The notes under the pieces: generated by a model
Databases searched by the model: none
Seen by the model: the letters and a program-made list of their open reading frames with translations, nothing else
Told to the model about the DNA's origin: nothing
Part shown: piece after piece, positions 1 through 5,992 of the stretch
Position numbering within the stretch: position 1 is the stretch's first letter
Layout of the letters: each line of letters opens with the position of its first letter
Translations under genes and position numbers: made by a program
Assembly (NCBI GenBank): GCA_900550105.1
Contig: URQW01000115.1
Coordinates: 1 to 8,127 of the forward strand
Length of the DNA stretch: 8,127 nucleotides
DNA from: an uncultured Pelosinus sp.
GTDB taxonomy: Bacteria > Bacillota > Negativicutes > UMGS1260
Direction of reading: 5' to 3'

Positions 1-76
<76 letters not shown>

Positions 77-88
77 ATAGCTATCAAC

Positions 89-114
89 TATACATAACTA
101 AAACATTATGTATA
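89..114. promoter_or_regulatory. perfect 9-bp inverted repeat upstream of tRNA-Ala
   Basis: TATACATAA (89-97) and TTATGTATA (106-114) are perfect reverse complements separated by 8 bases. The arms are almost pure A/T and no U-run follows, so this is not a convincing terminator for the upstream gene. It sits about 13-38 bases upstream of the tRNA 5' end on the minus strand. It overlaps where the tRNA promoter should be: a TATAGT -10-like hexamer at 87-92 lies 10 bases from the tRNA 5' base, but no good -35 is seen. It could be promoter-overlapping dyad symmetry or chance in AT-rich DNA. Confidence 0.35.
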
Positions 115-159
115 ATTACTTTATTTAGTATAAAAGATTTCTGAAAAATACGCAAGTAT

Positions 160-3100
160 CTAGCAAGATTTTTTTTGCAAATATGTTTGAATTGCCTTAT
201 CGCTTTTTAAGGGTCGGCCAAAAATATATCCCTGTATACAATCACAATGAAACAGTCTAAGTAAATTTAATTGTTCTGCTGTTTCAACTCCTTCAGCGAC
301 TACCGTCATTTCCAAACTATGGCCCAAGGAAACAATGGAGCCAACTATATTTAACTGCATTTGATCCATACTAATTTGATCTACAAAAGATTTATCAATT
401 TTAAGAATTGTCGCTGGCAAATCCCTTAAATATGTTAAAGATGAATAGCCTGTGCCAAAATCATCTAAAGATATACCTACGCCTAACGAACGCAACTGAG
501 ATAGTTTTTTCACGCTCAGTTCCATTGATTCAATCAAATTACTTTCTGTTACTTCCAGCTCTAGTTGTTTTGCCTCAATCCCCGCCTTTTCAATACTGTG
601 ACAGACTGATTCAACAAAATCCTCTGACGCAAGCTGCCGTGAAGAAATATTTACAGCCACATGTATACTATCCCTGCCTAAATCAGCTAAATCCTTCGCA
701 AATAAACAGGCCTCTTGTAACACCCAGCGCCCAATAGGCACAATCAATCCACTTGCTTCGGCCAAAGGAATAAACCGCGCTGGTGAAATTTGCTGATAAA
801 TCGGATGATACCAGCGCAACAATGCTTCAAAGCCCCAAACATCATTGCTTTGCAAAGACATTAACGGTTGAAATTCTAAATAAAGCTCCCCTTTCTCCAA
901 AGCCTGCCGTAAAGCATTTGTTAAAATAACTTTTTCTGATGCTTCCTGGAGCAATGCCGGTTCATAAAATCGCCAGCAATTTCTCCCTGCCTGCTTAGCA
1001 GCATACATAGCACTATCAGCGCGTTTTAAAATTTCTTCGGCATTATCAGCATCTTCTGGATAAACAACAAGACCGATACTAGCCGACAAATGAAGTTTTT
1101 CGCCTGCTGCCACATATTCCTGGCACAAGGCCTTAACAAGTTTTTCAGCAAGAAGCGCCGCTTGTACTCTGCTTTCTACACCTGAAGCAATGACAATAAA
1201 TTCATCGCCGCTAATACGCGCAACAAATGCTTCTGTTTCTACAGCATTGCGAATATATAAAGCCGCCTGTTTAATCACTTCATCGCCAGCTAAATGTCCT
1301 AGCGTATCAGTAACCGATTTTAAATCATCTAAATCAACAAAGAGAACCGCACCTTTTCTTTGCAATCTTTGCGCCAAAACTAGCTCATCTTGAAGCCGGT
1401 TAGATAAACTAGCCCGATTGGGTAAACCAGTAAGACTATCATGAAAAGCGATCGTACGAATTTGTTCCTGAGCCGCTGCTCGTTGCAACGCAAGCGCTGC
1501 CAAATCACTGAACTGCCGCAAAACAGCGACCTCATCAGGGCGAATAGGATAAACTTCATCAAACCAGCCTGCAACTAGAATTCCCTTTACACAGCCTTTT
1601 TCTTTAAGCGGCAGCATAATGATACTAGACAACCGTTCACAGCCTGGCTTCACGGCCCGCTTCTGATATTGACGATAATCACTGATTTGAATCATTTCAC
1701 CACTGTCATAAACAAGACGCTGCAAAGTTTCATCGGCAGCTAAATGTTCCATACTTTTCGACTCATCTTGACCAAAAATATAGTGAATTACTAGCGTTTT
1801 CTCTTGTTCACCGTAGAGACCAATATAACCGCCAGGTGCCTTAATCAACTGCAGTGCATCACGTAATATCAGGGACAAGAGTGCACCAAAATCTTCTGCT
1901 TCACAGGTAAGCAAACTCGTAATCGCCCCATATTGACGTTCTCGCCGCAAAAGCTCTTGCTCCGTCTGACAGCGAATCGCTACTTCCGACTCTAACTTTC
2001 GATTGATATCAAGCAATGTCTCATTCATGGCCCGTACTTCTTCATTCATCGCTACAAGCTCTTGATTGGCCGCCACTATTTCTACCGTACGTTCTTCCAC
2101 TTTTTGTTCCAGACTTTCTTGCGAAAACCGCATTGTCCGAATCATTTGATTAAAATGGTAAGTAAGTAACCCGATTTCATCATGCGTAGAAATTTTCGCC
2201 TCTACTTTAAGGTCTCCTGCCGTAACTTGCCGTGATAGATTCGTTAAATGCAAAATGGGCCGAGAGAAATGACGTGATAAAATGACAGCGAAAATCGCTG
2301 CAATCGCTGCAATGAGCAACACAAAATAGCGTTTCCATTCAATTTGCGCATAAATAGGCTGTAAAAAAACATCCTCTGGTTGCAAAAAAACAATAAACCA
2401 CGGAACTGAGCCAATCCTAGTAGACACACCAGCCATAGGCTCTCCCTGTTGATCAGGAAATGGAATCGTAAAATACGGCGCTGGCGAATCAATTTTCCCT
2501 AAACCTTCGTGCAGTAACGCATCAGATTTGATAAGTTCATGAGTAATTTGCGTTTTTCGACTATCAGCAAGAACACGAAAATTTTCATCAAGCAAAATAG
2601 CGAAAGACTCCGGTCCATTCTGAATGAAGTTTTTATTAAGTAAATTATGCAAAATTTCTGCACGATACTGCAAAACGAGAACACCAGTCTGTCGCCCTGC
2701 CTGATCTAAAACCGGACAGCTAAAATAGAAAAATCCCTTCTCTAAAGTATCTTGTGAAAGCTCCAATGAAGATACATAGGGCGCCCCTGTTGCTAAGGCT
2801 TCCTGAAAATAAGAAAAATGAGAAAAGTCGCGGCCAATTTTATCTTCATCGGTATCAAGAATGTCTTTCCCTGCTAAATTGATCAAGCCATAAGAAACAA
2901 TATAGGAACGGTCACGATTGCGGAATGATTCCAGTATCGCCATAGTTCGATCATAGGCATCAGCTTTTTGGGCCGTCGAATTTTTCAAAGCAAAATAATC
3001 AGCTAAATCAGGTAATCTTGCCTCCACGGCAAGAATTGTTTTATTTGATTGAATAAAGGTATCAATACCTGATGCAGTTTGAAAGGAAGCCGAATACAGC

Positions 3101-3261
3101 GAACGATAGGCATCATCAATTAAAATCTGTTTATCATCAAAGTACTCTAGCGTTTCCATAAAATGCAGTGGAACAAGTGAAAGAAGTAAAAAAGCCAACA
3201 GAAATTTAGCCTGTAGCGAATAGAGCAACCGCTTTAGCTTAAAAGCCCAAAAAGGTCTCAT
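160..3261 (-). CDS. Cache-HAMP-GAF-GGDEF-EAL membrane c-di-GMP signalling protein (probable phosphodiesterase)
   Basis: A 1033-aa inner-membrane sensor that should control cyclic di-GMP. Reading from the N-terminus: one membrane segment near residues 19-36; an extracytoplasmic region of about 270 residues resembling a double Cache sensor; a second membrane segment at about 310-330; HAMP at about 330-382; a coiled coil; GAF at about 445-600; GGDEF at about 605-765; EAL at about 775-1025. The EAL part looks catalytically complete: E812-A-L in FEALLRW, NISSRQL, LEVTES, DDFGTGYSS (loop 6), LKIDKSFV, VAEGVET and QGYIFG. The cyclase signature is SGDEF (S684-F688) rather than GGDEF, and the RxxD inhibitory-site position five residues upstream reads ETEA, so cyclase activity is uncertain. 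Net phosphodiesterase is the best guess. ATG 3261 is preferred over an in-frame GTG at 3270, because the GTG lies inside the ribosome binding site GAGGTGA. It is probably co-transcribed with the binding-protein gene 23 bases upstream. The stop codon is TAG. Confidence 0.93.
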   Translation of the reverse strand: MRPFWAFKLKRLLYSLQAKFLLAFLLLSLVPLHFMETLEYFDDKQILIDDAYRSLYSASFQTASGIDTFIQSNKTILAVEARLPDLADYFALKNSTAQKADAYDRTMAILESFRNRDRSYIVSYGLINLAGKDILDTDEDKIGRDFSHFSYFQEALATGAPYVSSLELSQDTLEKGFFYFSCPVLDQAGRQTGVLVLQYRAEILHNLLNKNFIQNGPESFAILLDENFRVLADSRKTQITHELIKSDALLHEGLGKIDSPAPYFTIPFPDQQGEPMAGVSTRIGSVPWFIVFLQPEDVFLQPIYAQIEWKRYFVLLIAAIAAIFAVILSRHFSRPILHLTNLSRQVTAGDLKVEAKISTHDEIGLLTYHFNQMIRTMRFSQESLEQKVEERTVEIVAANQELVAMNEEVRAMNETLLDINRKLESEVAIRCQTEQELLRRERQYGAITSLLTCEAEDFGALLSLILRDALQLIKAPGGYIGLYGEQEKTLVIHYIFGQDESKSMEHLAADETLQRLVYDSGEMIQISDYRQYQKRAVKPGCERLSSIIMLPLKEKGCVKGILVAGWFDEVYPIRPDEVAVLRQFSDLAALALQRAAAQEQIRTIAFHDSLTGLPNRASLSNRLQDELVLAQRLQRKGAVLFVDLDDLKSVTDTLGHLAGDEVIKQAALYIRNAVETEAFVARISGDEFIVIASGVESRVQAALLAEKLVKALCQEYVAAGEKLHLSASIGLVVYPEDADNAEEILKRADSAMYAAKQAGRNCWRFYEPALLQEASEKVILTNALRQALEKGELYLEFQPLMSLQSNDVWGFEALLRWYHPIYQQISPARFIPLAEASGLIVPIGRWVLQEACLFAKDLADLGRDSIHVAVNISSRQLASEDFVESVCHSIEKAGIEAKQLELEVTESNLIESMELSVKKLSQLRSLGVGISLDDFGTGYSSLTYLRDLPATILKIDKSFVDQISMDQMQLNIVGSIVSLGHSLEMTVVAEGVETAEQLNLLRLFHCDCIQGYIFGRPLKSDKAIQTYLQKKSC

Positions 3262-3266
3262 TCCTG

Positions 3267-3273
3267 TCACCTC
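3267..3273 (-). promoter_or_regulatory. ribosome binding site GAGGTGA that fixes the start of the GGDEF-EAL gene
   Basis: GAGGTGA on the minus strand ends 5 bases before ATG 3261. An upstream in-frame GTG at 3268-3270 overlaps this sequence and so cannot be served by it. This makes the ATG the better start. Confidence 0.75.
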
Positions 3274-3284
3274 ATTCTAAATTC

Positions 3285-4280
3285 CTATTTTCTTGCCTCA
3301 TGTAAAATTCTATCGATGAAGTCTTTTCCTAAAGAGCTCTCCCATTGCTTATAAATACCTTGTGAAGTTTTCTGAAAGGGCACTAAAGACGGCCGACGAA
3401 TATCCATGCCTAAAGCTTCCATTGTTTGCAAATTTTGCGTTTCCTGTGCATAGTTTAATTGACGTTGCTCACGGGCAAAGCGAAGTGCGCCTTCCCGTAA
3501 CAAATTCTGTAGGTCTGGCGATAATCTGCGCCAAGTTTTTTCACTTATAATAAGTGGTGTCGCTTCATATTTATAGTCAAGTATTGTCAGATACTTTTGC
3601 ACCTTATAAAACTCATTGCTATAAATCGTACTAATTGGATTTTCCTGTCCATCAATTTCTTTGCGTTGCAATGCAGGATATACTTCGGGGAAAGCCATAA
3701 CAACCGGACTCGCTCCATAGGCGCGCAAAATTGCTAAAGTCATGGCATTTTCAGGAACACGAATTTTCAGACCTTTAAAATCTTCGACCCTTTCAATTGG
3801 CTGTTTATTATTAGTAAATTGCCTAAAACCATTATCCCAGTAGGCCAAAAGCCGAATGCCCCGTTGCGGCAAACTTTCTGCTAACTCCTCGCCAATTTTT
3901 CCATCTAATAATGTTGCTACTGATTGCCGAGAGGAAAATAAGAAAGGTAGCTCCAACACCGCTAATTTTGGTTCATAACTAGCAAGAACGCCCGGTGCCG
4001 TAATTACCAAATCCAAAGATCCAGTTATTGCCATCTCGGTCATCTGTTTATCGGTTCCTAAGGACTCACCGGGAAAAAGCTCTATTTTTATCTTGCCTTG
4101 ACTTTGTTCATAAATCCAAGTAGAAAATCGTTCCGCCATAACATGTCGCGTACTTGTTGTCGGTTGTCCATAACCCAATCTAAGCACATATTCCGTTTTT
4201 TTTTCACTAAAAGAACTACAGCCTACCATAGTCACCATAAAGATTGCCAAAACAGTCGCCCCAAGCAATACTTTTTTCAT
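3285..4280 (-). CDS. TRAP-type (DctP family) solute-binding lipoprotein
   Basis: A 331-aa extracytoplasmic binding protein of the DctP/TRAP family, whose members usually bind C4-dicarboxylates, sugar acids or related carboxylates. The N-terminus MKKVLLGATVLAIF leads to a lipobox ending VGC, with Cys21 the likely lipidated residue, so it should be membrane-anchored outside the cytoplasm. Family landmarks are a LRLGYGQP first strand, the FKGLKIRVP segment whose Arg174 corresponds to the conserved carboxylate-binding arginine, and the EIDGQENP motif. The length is normal for the family. The start ATG has a GGAGGG ribosome site (4287-4292) 6 bases upstream. No DctQ or DctM permease gene is present; instead the gene is followed after 23 bases by the Cache-GGDEF-EAL gene on the same strand. 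A co-sensor role is plausible, because Bacillus DctB is a TRAP-type binding protein that works with the DctS sensor. Transport with a permease encoded elsewhere is the alternative. Ligand unknown. Confidence 0.92.
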   Translation of the reverse strand: MKKVLLGATVLAIFMVTMVGCSSFSEKKTEYVLRLGYGQPTTSTRHVMAERFSTWIYEQSQGKIKIELFPGESLGTDKQMTEMAITGSLDLVITAPGVLASYEPKLAVLELPFLFSSRQSVATLLDGKIGEELAESLPQRGIRLLAYWDNGFRQFTNNKQPIERVEDFKGLKIRVPENAMTLAILRAYGASPVVMAFPEVYPALQRKEIDGQENPISTIYSNEFYKVQKYLTILDYKYEATPLIISEKTWRRLSPDLQNLLREGALRFAREQRQLNYAQETQNLQTMEALGMDIRRPSLVPFQKTSQGIYKQWESSLGKDFIDRILHEARK

Positions 4281-4421
4281 GGCTATCCCTCCAGCTTCTT
4301 TTAGTGCAAGAGCCGCAACGCTTTCAAAATTCCTTACTACTTCAAATCATCCGCACCCTCTTTTACCGCTCTTATTCGTCAAAAAAAACCAAAAACCTTT
4401 CTATTTTTTAAACAAAGAATC

Positions 4422-4474
4422 AAATAATACAAAAAGACTTTGCGCCGTAAGCACAAAGTCTTTTTGTATTATTT
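4422..4474 (-). terminator. very long intrinsic terminator beside the tRNA-Ala 3' fragment
   Basis: Arms 4422-4445 and 4451-4474 pair over 24 positions around a 5-base loop. The only irregular pair (4443/4453) is C-A in plus-strand RNA but a G-U wobble in minus-strand RNA, and minus-strand RNA also gets the TTTTTGTATTATTT tail. This marks the minus strand as the functional direction, as expected for the terminator of the tRNA whose 3' end abuts it at 4474. It sits upstream of the binding-protein gene, whose promoter must therefore lie between about 4293 and 4421; I see no convincing -35/-10 pair there. Confidence 0.85.
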
Positions 4475-4492
4475 GGTGGAGATAAGCGGGAT
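4474..4492 (-). pseudogene. 19-base orphan 3' end of tRNA-Ala (candidate att remnant)
   Basis: On the plus strand the 19 bases TGGTGGAGATAAGCGGGAT match positions 1-19 and 8070-8088 exactly. They correspond to the CCA end, the acceptor 3' strand and the 3' part of the T-arm of tRNA-Ala(GGC). The match stops abruptly (next bases AAAAATAC instead of CGAACCGC), and no other part of a tRNA can be seen. A tRNA terminator still abuts it. This is what a displaced attachment-site copy or a decayed tRNA gene would look like. Confidence 0.85.
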
Positions 4493-4607
4493 AAAAATAC
4501 TTCTTTTTTCACACCTAATACTGAGCATCTATATTTTGCCATAAAACTAACTAGTAAGAATTCATCAATTTTTAAGTTTACTTTTTAAAATACTTGCTAT
4601 TAATAAT

Positions 4608-4991
4608 TTATTGTTTATATTTCATATCCATTTGCATAATGTGATTCAAAAACCAATTATTGAGAAAAGGTAATATCTGAATAGCCAAAGTCGTATTTCC
4701 GGCTTCATACGTTGATTTAAACTCACCAATTTTATTAAGAAATGTGACATGTTGTTGTTTTTGCGTAACAAGCTCAGAGCTTCCTATTGAAGATAAATAC
4801 TTCTCTTCACTGGCAAAATGGTCTTGAGCGTAATGAGTCAGATTACTTAAAAGTGGTGTCAGTATCGTTTTGCTCTGCCCAGATTTCATGGCTTGATGTA
4901 AATTACTAATCATTTCAATTAGCTTCTGATGATCCTTATCCATCGCGAGAATATTTACACTGTACTTATTGTCCCAACCTGATAATGCCAT
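4608..4991 (-). CDS. bacteriohemerythrin with one substituted iron ligand
   Basis: A 127-aa single-domain hemerythrin, a cytoplasmic four-helix-bundle diiron protein that reversibly binds O2 and may store or deliver oxygen or buffer iron. The start MALSGWDNKYSVNI is typical of bacterial family members. Expected ligands are seen at H21 (MDKDHQKL), H58 and E62 (HFASEEKYL), H81, H117 and D122 (NHIMQMD). The remaining ligand, the first His of the HxxxH pair, is replaced by Gln77 (codon CAA at 4761-4763; local sequence TQKQQH), which would leave one iron with one fewer His. The start ATG has an AAGGGGAAG ribosome site 6-8 bases upstream. It is the last gene of a same-strand cluster and follows the 40-aa peptide gene after 90 bases. 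No strong GC-rich terminator follows it; only a weak AT-rich dyad near 4570-4590. Confidence 0.9.
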   Translation of the reverse strand: MALSGWDNKYSVNILAMDKDHQKLIEMISNLHQAMKSGQSKTILTPLLSNLTHYAQDHFASEEKYLSSIGSSELVTQKQQHVTFLNKIGEFKSTYEAGNTTLAIQILPFLNNWFLNHIMQMDMKYKQ

Positions 4992-5081
4992 ATTATCTTC
5001 CCCTTTTCTATTGATTGTTTTTTCGGCAAAAAACTCATTTTCTTTCTTCTATGAAAATTCCAAGGTCCTATACAATACTAT

Positions 5082-5204
5082 TTATTCAAAATAATTTACT
5101 GTCGTTATACTTGTAGATGCATATCTTTCAGCATTTACCTCACTTAAAGAGGCCATTCCTACAAGTAGCGATAAAACAATAATCAATATAAATTGATTCT
5201 TCAT
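5082..5204 (-). CDS. 40-aa small secreted peptide precursor (putative)
   Basis: A short ORF starting at ATG 5204 and stopping at TAA 5082-5084. A GGGG Shine-Dalgarno sequence (5213-5216, in AGGGGAT) lies 8 bases before the ATG. The N-terminus has a textbook signal-peptide shape: charged MKNQ, a hydrophobic core FILIIVLSLLVGMASL, then SEVNA, where a signal peptidase I cut after Ala25 would be allowed. The predicted mature piece is only 15 residues, ERYASTSITTVNYFE. I recognise no family. It could be a secreted signalling peptide, a remnant of a longer exported protein, or a small membrane protein whose signal is not cleaved. Its position between an unknown two-gene unit and hemerythrin, on the same strand, suggests shared transcription, although a hairpin lies just upstream. 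Confidence 0.6.
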   Translation of the reverse strand: MKNQFILIIVLSLLVGMASLSEVNAERYASTSITTVNYFE

Positions 5205-5227
5205 AAAACAATCCCCTGTCTAAACTA

Positions 5228-5258
5228 AAACACGATAACTAAAAAAACAATCGTGTTT
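5228..5258 (-). terminator. 9-bp hairpin between the 65-aa gene and the 40-aa peptide gene
   Basis: AAACACGAT (5228-5236) and ATCGTGTTT (5250-5258) are perfect reverse complements around a 13-base loop. In minus-strand RNA the stem starts just after the 65-aa gene stop and is followed by UAGUUUAG, a poor U-tract. It may act as a weak terminator or an mRNA-processing/attenuation element that sets the peptide and hemerythrin genes apart from the upstream pair. Confidence 0.5.
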
Positions 5259-5265
5259 CATAAAC

Positions 5266-5463
5266 TTAAGTACACATTTTTTTCAACACTTCAGAAATAT
5301 CTTTTCTTCCGATTTTGTCAAGTCTTTTAATAATCATTTTTAAAGTCGGCCCCATAGGATGAATATTTTTTTCTCTATCTTTCAGCACAAACCCATAACA
5401 ATTTCCATATATTTTTTCTTCATCTTTAGACCAAATTGTCGCAATCAATTGGTCATCACTCAT
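5266..5463 (-). CDS. unknown 65-aa protein
   Basis: A 65-residue protein starting MSDDQLIATIWSKDEE and ending EVLKKMCT. I do not recognise it. It is soluble in character, with no membrane segment or signal peptide. The centre (NCYGFVLKDREKN) reads like a beta-hairpin and the C-terminal half (LKMIIKRLDKIGRKDISEVL) like basic amphipathic helices; there are two cysteines (22 and 64). ATG 5463 is preferred over an in-frame TTG at 5478, because a GGGG motif (5473-5476) lies about 9 bases before the ATG, whereas the TTG overlaps it. The gene begins 23 bases after the 93-aa gene ends, so the two are very likely one operon. Confidence 0.65.
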   Translation of the reverse strand: MSDDQLIATIWSKDEEKIYGNCYGFVLKDREKNIHPMGPTLKMIIKRLDKIGRKDISEVLKKMCT

Positions 5464-5486
5464 TTTCGTCAACCCCAATTATATAT

Positions 5487-5768
5487 TTACTGCTCAATAT
5501 GAACTTTGTTACTGTAGTCCATACTATATCGAACAGAATGATTTATTATGTATGGCATCAATTCTTTATAAGTATTATTAATGATTTCATTAAACTCTTT
5601 TTGGCCTACAATTGTTAATTTAGGAAGTATTTTTCTTAACATTGAATTACATTCTGGAATGTTTCTAACAATCATCATTTCTCGCCACATTCGCTGAGTT
5701 TGTGAGTTAAACAAAGCTTCTTGGTTATCGGAATTTTGTGTATCGTCTTGGGATTCAAAGTCAAACAT
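5487..5768 (-). CDS. unknown 93-aa protein, first gene of the small-gene cluster
   Basis: A 93-residue protein beginning MFDFESQDDTQNSDNQ and ending SNKVHIEQ. I do not recognise a family. The first 25 residues are acidic and polar and probably disordered. Residues about 26-75 (RMWREMMIVRNIPECNSMLR, then QKEFNEIINNTYKELM) look mostly helical. No signal peptide or membrane segment is seen. ATG 5768 is chosen because a perfect AGGAGG lies 6 bases upstream; a TTG at 5786 in the same frame precedes and excludes that site. The gene heads the minus-strand cluster 93-aa, 65-aa, 40-aa, hemerythrin. A Spo0A-box-like sequence and a TATAAT lie upstream. Confidence 0.7.
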   Translation of the reverse strand: MFDFESQDDTQNSDNQEALFNSQTQRMWREMMIVRNIPECNSMLRKILPKLTIVGQKEFNEIINNTYKELMPYIINHSVRYSMDYSNKVHIEQ

Positions 5769-5774
5769 ACTATT

Positions 5775-5780
5775 CCTCCT
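5775..5780 (-). promoter_or_regulatory. perfect AGGAGG ribosome binding site of the 93-aa gene
   Basis: AGGAGG on the minus strand ends 6 bases before ATG 5768. It is the strongest Shine-Dalgarno sequence seen in the window and rules out the longer TTG-started reading. Confidence 0.8.
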
Positions 5781-5787
5781 CAACAAT

Positions 5788-5842
5788 ATTATAAAAAACT
5801 ATTTTCGACATATTATTACATTTTCCTTCTATTTCGTCGACA
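5788..5842 (-). promoter_or_regulatory. candidate promoter with Spo0A-box-like sites
   Basis: On the minus strand a perfect -10 hexamer TATAAT is at 5788-5793. TGTCGAA, an exact match to the Spo0A-box core TGNCGAA, lies at 5804-5810, ten bases upstream of it. A second copy with one mismatch (TGTCGAC) is at 5836-5842, and both copies sit in similar contexts (ATGTCGA...AAATAG). There is no good -35, as is common for activator-dependent promoters. The implied transcript start near 5781 leaves a short leader that begins at the AGGAGG. Seven-base matches occur by chance in AT-rich DNA, so Spo0A control is only a hypothesis. Confidence 0.4.
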
Positions 5843-5910
5843 TAATTTGCATAATTTTCTATTTTTCTACTAAAAATATATTTAAAACCAATAAAAATAC
5901 TTGCAGAATT

Positions 5911-5945
5911 CAAAAATAAAGAGCTACCTAAAATACAGGCAGCTC
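5911..5945 (-). terminator. intrinsic terminator of a lost minus-strand gene
   Basis: Arms 5921-5929 and 5937-5945 pair over 9 positions around a 7-base loop. The one irregular pair is A-C in plus-strand RNA but U-G in minus-strand RNA, where UUUAUUUUUG follows. The minus strand is thus the functional direction. The only coding material upstream on that strand is the short remnant ending at 5993, and the 93-aa gene promoter lies just downstream. Confidence 0.75.
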
Positions 5946-5964
5946 AATTCATTTGCTTATAAAT

Positions 5965-5984
5965 CCCGCTGTCACGATAGCAGG
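5965..5984 (-). other. small hairpin just after the coding remnant
   Basis: CCUGCU and AGCGGG in minus-strand RNA form a 6-bp stem, including one U-G pair, around an 8-base loop; in the plus-strand sense the same pair is a C-A mismatch. It lies between the remnant stop codon and the stronger terminator, so it may be part of the same 3' untranslated region. Confidence 0.45.
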
Positions 5985-5992
5985 TTCTTTTA

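Noticed and set aside
408..737. Plus-strand ORF of 109 codons opposite the EAL domain
   Set aside because: It lies within a strong minus-strand gene with all EAL motifs, has no ribosome site and has a low-complexity shadow-like composition.
4293..4421. TTGACG at about 4374-4379 (minus strand) as a -35 for the binding-protein gene
   Set aside because: No -10-like hexamer lies at 16-18 bases from it, and no sigma-54 GG-N10-GC pattern was found in the interval.
4098..4485. Two overlapping plus-strand ORFs opposite the binding-protein N-terminus and the terminator
   Set aside because: They run antisense over a lipoprotein signal sequence, the ribosome site and a long hairpin, with no coding character.
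5891..5902. 12-base repeat ATAAAAATACTT shared with 4491-4502
   Set aside because: It is short and A/T-rich. Although it starts beside the tRNA fragment in one copy, no extended similarity follows, so chance is likely.
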